64,000 nucleotides of DNA from Strigamia acuminata (Eukaryota; Arthropoda; Chilopoda; Geophilomorpha; Linotaeniidae), in contig OX442316.1 in assembly GCA_949358305.1 (NCBI GenBank), positions 7,440,001-7,504,000 on the forward strand, given 5' to 3'. The notes beneath the pieces were generated by a model, which had not been told where the DNA came from, searched no databases, and worked only from the letters and a program-made list of their open reading frames with translations. Below are positions 46,883 through 56,881 of the stretch, in pieces; positions within the stretch are counted from its first letter, which is position 1, and the number at the start of each line of letters is the position of its first letter. A program made the translations under genes and the position numbers.

Positions 46883-47501
46883 TTGAAATTTGTGTGAAAT
46901 GTTGATTTTTGACGTATTGAAATATTGAAATATTGATGTATTGCGGTAAATTTAGAAGCAGCAGGGAAGGTTTTGAGTTTCTCGGGCAAAAATTTCAATT
47001 TAATTTTATGTGTATGTGGCCGTGCCTAGTTTTAAACAACTGGTCAGGCGTTTCACATAGGTGGCATGAGGATAAATGTGAGGAGCAAGGCTATAAATTG
47101 CTTGGCTCGATCCTCGAGTTCCATGGATTTTCATTATAGTTTGCTGTACATTTTCATGGGCTGAGGAAGAGGAAGGGTGTGGGAGAGGGATTGGCGCGGT
47201 CTGTGAGCCAAGGGGTTTGCACAAATGGATGGATAAACGATTGGATGAAGATAGGTAGGCGGAAAATCTTGAGATGGAAACGAATGATCGAGAGGAAACA
47301 TTTTGAAAAATAGAAGCGAAAAAAAAGAAGAAAAAATATTCTTTGTCTCGGAAGATGATTTATTCGGTGAGGTTGGTCGGTCTAAGAGTTTTCCAATTAG
47401 CACGAGGCGGGAACTTGTCTGTTCCGAGCGAGCGAATTAAGTTCTTTCTCAATGACGAGGATGAATGGACCCGTGCACGAATTATGCACTCCAAGACTCA
47501 C

Positions 47502-47627
47502 TTTATTCGGGGTGGAATCAAATTCCCTCTGATGCAACTCTATTTCCGCGTCTGATTTATTCTCCCTGTCATGCAATGGGGGTGTGGAGGCGGGACAGGT
47601 AGAGGTGTCTGCGGCTGCACCCCTCAT
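47502..47627 (-). CDS. Possible first coding exon of a minus-strand gene
   Basis: The ATG at 47625-47627 has A at -3 and opens 42 codons in phase 0. They end at a strong donor (AATAAA before GTGAGT). The peptide starts MRGAAADTSTCPASTPPLHD and continues through an acidic and basic stretch ending FDSTPNK. It is polar and low in hydrophobics, like a disordered N-terminus. If unspliced, the frame runs on to 47397. No partner exon is found at lower coordinates and no family is recognised. The call rests on start context, donor and composition only. Confidence 0.25.
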
Positions 47628-50600
47628 TCTGTCGGTGCCACGTGTGACTGGTCAGACCTGAAATCGTACATCACTGTCGTGCGTGAGTGACATTATTTTG
47701 AATTCAAATGAGATAGGAAAAACCCAAAAGGACTTATAATTGTAACTTTAAATAAATGTTATAAAAGTTTATTTTATTTTCATATAAATGGAAATAATTT
47801 GTAAGTTTTATTTGACCAAATTTTTAATTAACATGTGATTTAAATTTGCATTTATCCGACTTTGCCGGAGTATATATACCACGGTGTAATTAATTATGGA
47901 TTTATTATCTAACTAACCAGGTGCATTGCGTACGGACTTAAATGAATTGAACGCAATTAATTCCACGCAAGACTTTGGTACACTTTTGGAGAATAAATCT
48001 AATTTTTTTTTCATTTTTCATTTCTCGAAATATCATTTATTTAATAATAAAATATCAAACATAATATATTATTTCGCTTTTGATAACATAACATAACATA
48101 CCTCATCCATCAAAGCGTAGTTCAGTCATATTGCAGTTGGGCTTGAGTTTGGGCGAACCTTTATCCGCAATGGTTGGACGCAAGTTTGTTGCGCAGTTTG
48201 TCATCAGAGTGGTAAAGAGAAGCACTGGCACCAGCACGTGTCGATCGCTGCTTGTAACTTACATTTATCCATCTATCAAACGTGTTTTTAAACTTCGCAC
48301 TTACGTCCGGTAATCAATCAAAGGTATACCGTACTGTATAAGATTAAAAGGAAAAAAAAATCTTTTTCTTTGCTCATATTTTTTCGGCGCCGTATTTCTC
48401 GAGTCTTCGGGCTTGGAGAAAGTGTTAGCAAATATAGCTTTCTTTTAAGAATTGAATTTTTACTCAATCTTGAGACTGGATGTTGTAAAGAACAATTTGG
48501 ACATACAGCTGCCAAAACCATCAGCCGTTGGGCATACTGGGAATAAATAGAAGATGCTCGTCAAGATATTGGCTTTCAATCACTGGCTAACAAGTAATAC
48601 AAAATGCGAAATTGACCTCGCAAGGATTTCTTTAGGAAAACTTGGTCCATATGATCCGTGATTAATTAAACACGGCAGAGTTGGGATTCTAGTTGTTTGA
48701 TTGTTTTGAAATTGGATCTTATTTTGAAGTTTAAAGCAAATAATAGAATGAAAATTTTTTTTTCTCGTGTGTTTTCTTTTAATTAGGAATAAGATTAACA
48801 ATCAGGGGCACTTAACTTCAAATAATAATCATTGTTTGACGTTGTATAAATTGAATCACCATTGAGAGTTGAAATAAAAGACAATTTTAATTAGGTAAAT
48901 GTGAAAATTCCTTGTCGCATCAATTGTTTCTATTTGAATGTAATTATTCAAATTTTAGCCGTATTATTCCGTGGAAATATACGGATTGTGTAAATTGCGC
49001 GCACCATATAACTAAAATTATCACCTACTTTGGCAGTCGCTGTGTGATTCAATTGTAGCTAAACTAATCTATAATGCATCGTTTTACACAGGGTGGTAAC
49101 AAATTGGCTGTGTCATAAGAGGTGACTCCTCTTTTAGCCTCAATTCTTGTTCGCTTAAGGGACGAGTCAATTGCCTTATAGAATGTGCCATCGATAGCTG
49201 CACAGATGCTGCCCTGCTGATAAAAGGGTTAAGTTAAAGATAATGAATGACATTCACTGAAAAGATGATCAACTAGGCACCAATTATCTGTAGTGGGGCT
49301 TAGGAAATATCTTCTTTTTTTTGTACTTGCTTTGCCCCTCCATTTAAAATGATTTCGGTAATAGCTTCCTTGTTTAATTAGACCACCAACTTGGTTGTTT
49401 GCAAGGATTTCGCAGTAAACGTGGATTCTATTAATTTTTGAAACGGCCACTAATTACACTCATTTGAAAATGGAGAATAAATTGATTGCGATATAGTCTA
49501 GTGCTCTAGTCTACTTGGCATCCTAAGATGTTAATGGGGCATCTTTGGTGGTCTGATAAGATCGATTTTACAACATTTTTAAATACACGTTTTATTTTCT
49601 TAATTAAAAAGAAATATGATACAAAGTATGAAAGAGAGGGATACTCACTTGAACTTTAATAATTAGGTATTCATGAGATTAAAAAAATGGTTGTATAGAA
49701 AATAATTATATCATTGCAGATCTTAAGATCATTAAAAATATGAATTATTTTGTCTGATAGCAGTTTAATTATTTAAGAAAAAAAAATTGTTTCGCCACGC
49801 AGCCGTTACGGGCAATAATAATAATATTTTCAAGCTGCTGATTATCAACTGGATGTAAATAGTTGAGTTTACGAGAATATTTATGTGAAAAATTGAATGC
49901 CTGCAAGACACTAGTGTTATCTTTGATTTTATCGTTCAATTATTTCCATTTTTATAATAAAGTTTATGAAATTGTATGAAATTACGTAAGCGTAACGTGG
50001 CTGATAACCACAAACAACCTTTGGTCGGGTGCAAATATTTCATTTCTTGCGGGGAACGTGTCAGTTTGTTTGAACGAGGCCAAGTTGATTTGGCACCCAG
50101 TTGAGGCCAGCGATGCCAATTAAACTCAGCAGGCAAAAAGAATTATAGTGAGAAAGAGAGTGCTGCGATGGGAGAGAAGAGAGAAAAAAGAGATTACCAT
50201 TTCCCCACTTGCGAGTTTTACGACATTCCGTTTTCTGCAGTACAGTGCTACTTCTTGAGATGTTTGGTTCGGAATAAAGGAATCACACATGGGCACATGA
50301 AACGATTAAACGGGCCCTCATTTGTCTCGTGAGAATTGTAGAAATGTGCGCCTTTTTTCAATCAAACTTTTGAAGGTTAGAACAAGTTTAGTCGTGTTGC
50401 GCGCAATTTCATTTTCAACGCGTGCTTAGGAAACTTTGCCATTTGCATCTGATTGAAATTCGAGAAAAGGAAAGCGAAATATAAATAAAAGAAAAAGTAG
50501 AAGCAGTGGAAGATTGTCTTGACTTTTGTTCGAGATCAAAAATTGATGTCGTGTGTTTGTTATTGGAACAACGTAAGTGGATACGTGGTTTAATTAAGTT

Positions 50601-53007
50601 CGCATTGAAATATTTTTAAAAAATGCACGGAAATGATAGGATAATGAGACATTTACTCGTGTTTTTAATTGATTTGTTTATTCAGTAGTGTCACCCTTCA
50701 AACACATTTAAGAATTAAGATATTTACACACCAATTAATTCGCTGACAGCAATTAATAATCGTCAACGGTACGGTGCTATTTTCTTCATTTAACGTTGAT
50801 ACTTAAAGCTAAACTGATAAATGCCGAAGAAATTTGGTTAAACATTTGTTTTGTTGCAATTAAGGTTAGATTGTGTCTAAAGGAGTGACTATTTTAGCTA
50901 TTTAAGCAAAAAGTGAATGTAAACGGTCGAATTTTATGACTGTGTTGTGTATATCTACTTTTATTTCCTTCTTTACAGTGCGGTAAAATGGTCTTGCTTG
51001 TGAATTCATCACATGTGAAATACCCCGCAACTGATGGAAACAGAGAATGGGTTTTAATGAGCTCAGACTAAATCGGTTTCGGCAGCTTCAAATGAAGTTT
51101 GAATGTTTAGAATTTTTAAATAATACATTTTCATTTTAAGTAAAAATAAATGACATTTTCAGAATCTATTTAGGCCGCATCATTTTTTCATTTTCGATGC
51201 TCGGCAACGAACCTCGAGGAAAAACTGATTTCATCTATTAAAAAATGAAAAAATAAAAAAAAAATTTCCGAATATTTTTCTCACTCCTTTTTATAACAGA
51301 ATTCGGTAATTCACTAGTCCGTAAAGCAATTATATTAGCGTTTTAGATTCGCATAGAATTTATGAAGCGTAAAACTATAAGCTGTAGATGAATATATGTC
51401 AAAACATGGTAGCCATTTATCCAAAGGGGAAAGAAATGTCTCACAGACAGAGAGATGACATGAATAGTGACCTTCTCCCCTAGTATCCCAACCATTCTCG
51501 CTTTTTTGCTTGTCACTCGTGATTATAGGCAATATCCAAGCTGCCAATAATATGGCTAGAACTCTCTCGGTGTTTTGTCTTCGTTTTTTTCCTTCTCACT
51601 TCACACACCCCCATCCAGTGAATCTCCCAATCATTTCTCCCTAATTATTACTTGTTGCTAGTAAATTGTTAGCAGTAATACGATTAATTTCGTGTCGACA
51701 AATTGCACCACAGCGAAATTTTTGTTTTTAGAAACAACTTTTATTGGAAAAATGTGAAGAGGAAGCGTGGGGATGGGGGTCGGGGAAAGAAAAGCTTTTG
51801 GCTGATCTTAAATAGGGCAGAAAAGGTAATTTGGTTTGAAATTAAAGGTCATTTCTTGTGTGCACTTCACCTGTCGAGTTGGAATAGCTCGTACGTTGGT
51901 TTCATGATTTATGAAATTAGGGAGAAACAAGGCCGCAAATGCAGCACTATAGCTCGAAGTACTGCCTTTCATTCTATCAATTTTTTTTATTCATAGTGTT
52001 ATGCGCGGTTGCAAAGAGTGCGTATTTCTTGAGGGAACTGACATTAAGATGAAAATGCAAATTGTTGAATGACAAGGAAAGAGTAAAAGAAGTGGCTGTC
52101 AAAAAAGATTTCTGTCTTTAATGGAGATAAAGTTCCTATTTGCATTTGTTGTGTTCACTTTATTGCGTCTGAGGGGATCAAGTAGATTTGTGCGAGTTAA
52201 AATTTTAAGTATAAATTTATATATAATTTAAATGCTGAAAAGATAAAGATAGCGGCAGTAGTTAATGCTGCTTGGGAGTACGCATGTGTGTGTAATGTAA
52301 ATACTGAGCGAATTCGGTTTATGTCGAGTTGTTTGTTGGTTTGTGAGAATTGGAATGTTGCCGATAGGAAAAAGCTAGGATTCAGCACTAGTGCTATGTG
52401 GAGAGAAACAGCACACATTGGTAACATTTGATATACTTGTAGCGAAGCCATGTGAAAAAGGTGCCGAATTGAATTCCACATGTGGGGAGATAAATTATTT
52501 CGGTGGTGGTAAAGAGGCGAGCAAATAAACACAAGTAATATTTCATTTCTGGACTGAAACGAGTGTGGAGCTCAATGTTCTGTATCTATTTTCCTCTTTT
52601 TCTTTGAATGGATCGATTGAGTTTCGCATTAAACTCTGATTGCAAACCATTAAAGTTCGTGGAAATGGGTAAAGTTTAATATTCACTCTACTTCTTATAT
52701 TGAAACTGCACCAGCTTCGAGGTTTTGTTCTGGCGTAGAGTAAAAAAGGGAAGAAAAAAAAAACATATTGGATGAATTTTGTAAAGAGGAAGGAGGAAAA
52801 AAGAAATCCAAGTTCATAATGGCCTCATTAGAGAATGGGATGGAGGGGGGGGGGGGGAAAAGAAGCATTTTAGGGTTTCCCAAATACGACAGTTGAATAC
52901 GTACAAAACATTTAGCAAAAACAATTCACAGCTTTTAATTTAGCAACAATGTTTGAGATGGATAAAAAAAAATGTAATTGAATAATGTCTGAATGTTTTT
53001 TATATTT
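47628..53007. other. Gene-free stretch
   Basis: No supported gene. It includes a short tandem of ACATA units near 48084-48101 and a G-run at 52845-52857. Otherwise AT-rich DNA that could be intron or intergenic. Confidence 0.45.
52845..52857. repeat. G(13) homopolymer
   Basis: Thirteen consecutive G residues in otherwise AT-rich DNA. The assembled length of such a run is error-prone. Confidence 0.9.
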
Positions 53008-53033
53008 ATTAATTTTTTTATTTGCAGGTAAGA
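53008..53033 (+). promoter_or_regulatory. Candidate recursive splice site (ratchet point)
   Basis: A pyrimidine-rich tract with a canonical acceptor (TTTTTTATTTGCAG, AG at 53026-53027) is joined without a gap to a strong donor (GTAAGA at 53028-53033). This acceptor-donor junction is the hallmark of recursive splicing in very long arthropod introns. A second donor follows 50 bases later, matching the short recursive-splice exon arrangement. It implies a plus-strand transcript passing through this interval. Confidence 0.5.
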
Positions 53034-53077
53034 ACACTTCTTTATGGCGTAATTTAAACTAAATATCAAGATGACAG
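53028..53077 (+). other. Candidate 50-nt recursive-splice or 5' UTR exon
   Basis: Bounded by the acceptor ending at 53027 and a donor, ACAG before GTAAGG, at 53078-53083. It contains stops in its early part, so it is not an internal coding exon in most frames. That is expected of a recursive-splice exon that is skipped or poisons the transcript. It ends with an ATG at 53071 (A at -3) two codons before the donor. The alternative is therefore a leader exon carrying the start codon of a shorter transcript. Confidence 0.35.
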
Positions 53078-53731
53078 GTAAGGAGAATGGAGTTTGGGAG
53101 TGATGTTCCATCATCCTCTTTGCACTTTATTGCCTGGTTGGCGCCATGCACAGAAGCTGTAAAAGTGTGCGGCGATGGATATTGGTCGCAGGTTTAGTTT
53201 GATACCGGTTTTTCATTAAAAGAGCCCGTTGCAAACACGATACACTCGTTGGTGGAAATTAATTCTTATTAAATTGCTCGCTTTTGAAGGAGCAGTCTGG
53301 TGCCAGACAATTTCATTAATATGCATGGCGTTGCCAAAGTTTGAAGTGTGTTTCAAGTTTTGCGACCCGTGGGTGGCCTTTTATCTCGCCTCGCCACTAG
53401 TTTGTATGTTTTTGCTGTCTTATATACAAAGCAGCAGCTTGTGTTGGTGTTGCAGTAGGGGGTCAGTGTGATCCAACAGATGTTCGCTTTTCTTCTCCTC
53501 TTCTTCTTCTTTTTGCTCTTCTGCGCCTTTTCCCTTTCTTTTACCAGGTGCTCGTTATTAGTTAGAAGGGAGGGGCGCATGCGATAGCATTAGGGAGGTG
53601 GCACGATCCTTAATGAATGTCTTTTGCCAAACATCTCCACAGGCTGTGGCCATATTAACCCTTTGAGCCCCGAATGGCGATATGGTGCGAAATAAGATTG
53701 TAGAGATGTTGTTTTGCCTTTCTCTTCTAAG

Positions 53732-53881
53732 CTTGTATATATTTTATTGGATCGAGTGTTATTGTGGGACATTTGGCAACAGCCGCGCCCTTGGTCTCAT
53801 GGCACCCAAGAGTATTGGAACGCTGTTCGTAGTGAATGCCTTTATTTCTTTGCCTCGGCTATCGACCTCGTGCACATGCAG
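53732..53881 (+). CDS. Candidate 150-nt internal exon, unidentified gene
   Basis: A strong acceptor (TTGCCTTTCTCTTCTAAG, ending at 53731) and a strong donor (CATGCAG before GTGAGA at 53882) bound exactly 150 bases, a multiple of three. Two of the three frames are open throughout. One gives the Trp-rich WDIWQQPRPWSHGTQEYW. The other gives GLMAPKSIGTLFVVNAFISL. The second frame stays open across the next candidate exon at 54610. No family is recognised. Both splice sites are good, but the host transcript is hypothetical. Confidence 0.3.
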
Positions 53882-54609
53882 GTGAGATTGGATGTTGTGT
53901 TGAGTGCAGATTGTAGGATAATCTCATTTTCTAGCTTTGCAACCGAGAATGTGTCTCGTACTAATGTGTCTCTCAGGATTTTGCAAGATTAGACCTTTTC
54001 TTTCAAAATTACGGCTTTACTTAACCGATCCGAAGATTTCTTTAAAGTACCGGTATTAGTGATTGTTAATAAGCTGTTCACGAATTTGCTCTGCACGTGA
54101 TATTTTTTGTTTTACAGTGCATATTTTCCATTGGATTTGCTGCGAGATCATTTTAAAAATGAACTAGAAGGTTCGAAAAAAATGTGCTTTGTTGCTAGGG
54201 TACTAAATTTTATGGCTTTTTTGCACTGTAAACAGCTTGAAACACGTTTCTGAAGACGGTGTTTGGGATAAAAACCGACGCATAAAACCCAAAAAGAATC
54301 TTTAACTCGTTTTCTCTTGTAATTCTTGACTAACTAAGCCGTTTAATATGCAAAATGTTCAATTTTTGAAAACTATTATTATATTTTTCTCGACTTTCTA
54401 TTTATGTTCCTTAATTGGAAAAATGTTCAAGTTGTAATAAAGGTCGCGTAGGTAGGAAAATAGAAAAAAAATTAATGAAAAGCGAACAGAAAACAATGAA
54501 TTAGTTCCATGCACGAAGCGAAGAAACTATGAAAAGTGTTAGCATTTAAAGACAAGAAGTGAAATGGCTGATTTGGAGGCTTGAAATTTTATCACTGACA
54601 CATTTCAAG

Positions 54610-54703
54610 ATCCATTTACTGGATGTCGAATCGTTCAAATTGGCTCCGTGAATCGAGGCTCGTCACGTGGAAACCTAACATGTGGCGAAAAGCGATGCAA
54701 AGG
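54610..54703 (+). CDS. Candidate 94-nt internal exon, unidentified gene
   Basis: The acceptor (GACACATTTCAAG) ends at 54609 and the donor (AAAGG before GTAAGAG) starts at 54704. If spliced after the exon ending at 53881 in its second frame, it reads on without a stop (SIYWMSNRSNWLRESRL...). The intron would be 728 bases. The composition is Trp/Arg-rich with no known domain. Confidence is low because both exons are called by the same indirect signs. Confidence 0.22.
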
Positions 54704-56591
54704 GTAAGAGTTGTCTCATATAATTGGGTTAGGGGCTACCATTCTCCTAGCTGCGAATCAATCAATATCTGTGTGAGAGCAGGAAGTGGAGAAGGACAAC
54801 CACCGGATAGAAGGACTCTTCCTTTCTCTGGTGCGCTCTCTCTCTTCGGAGGAGGTGAAGCAGAAGAAGCGTGGTCGGATGAACTATGGGGCTGGCGAGA
54901 AGTGCGGCATAATTGAATCTTCCCTTTGTGTTAACTATATCAAAGGGATTTGGTTTAGGGAAAATGTGCACGCTTCTTGTTAAATTTGATTTGGTTTTGC
55001 TTTCCTAAACTTGTAGCGCGTAATGTGGATTGACAAGATGAGGAACACTTCTCGGTGACACGATTAATTGAAATCCGTAGAGCAAATGGATTTGTCCTGT
55101 CAGGTTGGAAATAGCACTTGTTGTTTCTCGAAATTTGGTTAATATTTAACTAGCTGTTTCGCTGCGAGAATATTTTCGCACTCAATCTCTTATTGGATAA
55201 GTTGTCGAAGGCAGTGCAGAGCTGTTAGACGCGCAGCGGTGAGATTAATGATTGCCGATAGAGATTAATCAAAAGCGCAACACTCGTGTAGCCATCTTGT
55301 CTGGGAAAAAAAATCAAATAAATAAAAAATAAAAAATCGCAGGTGAGTGTAAAAACCATCTCCAACTGCGTTCAACATATCTCAAAGAGACAGATAGAAC
55401 AAACATTATTTCTTTGGCCATCAGTCGTTAGCCAGTAGGTGGTTGTCACATTTGAGTGACTTGTGTTAAAGATCAAAGGTTGAAAAGATTTGCTCACAAC
55501 ACCACTGAGTGCTCCTTCACTTCCTTCTTTCGTTCTTGATTATTATTTTTTGTGTTGGATGTTGCGTTTGATTGAGAGGGAGGGTCGGTATGTTCGTTTG
55601 GTCAGCAGGTGTCCATCTATCTGTTCTAAGATGGAGTTTTCTTTCCTTCCTTTTGGATTAATGCTCTTTCACAACTATGTGGTGTCAGGTAATGGAAAGA
55701 GAATTCTCCGGTGCATCGCTCGCTTAATGGATCGGGCCTTAACGCATAACAGCGAGACGCCGGCGCATTTATAGTACGTGGATAAAACTGTCACAAGTAG
55801 AGAAAGAAAGTGAAAGGGGGAAAAAAGAAATGATAATTGATCCATCATTTATTTCTAGTCAGTCGAATGTAGCTACACTAATCCTGCTTGGAAAGATGAT
55901 GTTGTTCGATGACGATGATGATGGCCAACAGCTGCTAGGCAGAACAAACTGATTGCCCTGCAGTTTCATTACTGAAAGAGATTCTGCACTTTTGTTAATG
56001 ACACACCTGCAATCTTATCCTGGGTCATAATGCTTTGCTCGGAATGCGTTTGCCTCTCGGCATCCAGAAGAAGATGATTGTGGTCCAATAAAAGAAATGA
56101 TAGGAATGTTTTCATATGTACTGTTGAATAAAGTCTACTTTTCGATGGCTTTCTAATGAGACTGCTTTTTAAACTGTTCTTTTCATGCAGTAATTTGGAT
56201 TTTTCATTTGAGTATTTACTGATACCATTACTCGCGACTTAGCTATCCAAATAAAGTCGCAATTAGAGCAATCAGGCAGTGTTGAGATCGATTTGCGTAA
56301 ATTAACAGGGCGAAAAGAAATTGCATCTTCTTGCTTCTTGCTACTTTGCTTTTTTCTTTTTTTTCTTTTTTTCTTTTTTTTAAATGGCGGGAGGCAATGA
56401 ATATTTTTTTTGCCTTTCTCTAGAGAAAATGTGAGACTTTTACTAAAATCTAAAACAATTCAGAGCGGAATGTTAAGGAAATTTACACAAACGCTCAGCC
56501 ATGGAACCGTGAAATAATAAGACGACTTGTTCAGAGCGAAGCAAAAATTAAGCAGAATGCTAAACCTTAAACAGAAATATTTTTTTATGTG
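54704..56591. other. Gene-free stretch
   Basis: No supported gene. A perfect plus-strand donor (CGCAG before GTGAGTGT at about 55342) follows A-rich DNA that does not look like an exon or an acceptor tract. A 94-codon frame near 55490-55774 is not protein-like. Confidence 0.45.
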
Positions 56592-56595
56592 TTTG
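56592..56595. repeat. Target-site duplication of the gypsy element, left copy (TTTG)
   Basis: TTTG before the left LTR, repeated at 61330-61333 after the right LTR. A T follows on both sides, so a 5-bp duplication TTTGT with the LTR one base shorter is equally possible. Confidence 0.8.
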
Positions 56596-56781
56596 TTAGT
56601 ATATATCTTACTAATAACAAATTATGTTGAGGATGGTTGAAATGAAAGGTCAGTCATATTAGGCTAAGAACTAACAAGTGCTTTATTCGGGGTCAAGCTA
56701 CAAGGTGGCGCTGGGGGTACAGCGCCTGAGGCAAAGATAACGTCACTACACCAAAACATGCAGTGAAGTCCGAACACAGCA
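56596..56781 (-). repeat. Gypsy 3' LTR (186 bp)
   Basis: On the minus strand it starts TGCTGTGTTCGG and ends ATATATACTAA. It appears identical to 61144-61329. The left boundary is uncertain by one base because of the shared T with the duplication. Confidence 0.95.
56682..56687 (-). terminator. AATAAA polyadenylation signal in the gypsy 3' LTR
   Basis: The minus strand reads CCCCGAATAAAGCACTTG within the LTR, the expected place for the element's own polyadenylation signal. The same motif is present in the other LTR. Confidence 0.7.
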
Positions 56782-56790
56782 TCATTCCCC
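56782..56790 (-). other. Gypsy polypurine tract
   Basis: GGGGAATGA on the minus strand directly before the 3' LTR, where plus-strand synthesis should be primed. Confidence 0.7.
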
Positions 56791-56881
56791 ATTAATGGCA
56801 CATTAATCAAATCACAAATACAATAATAGAATTCATTCACGATAGACAATGTACCAATTCGATTAATAAAAACAAATACAC

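Noticed and set aside
55310-55350. Perfect CAG|GTGAGT donor
   Set aside because: Preceded by A-rich DNA with neither an exon-like frame nor a pyrimidine tract.
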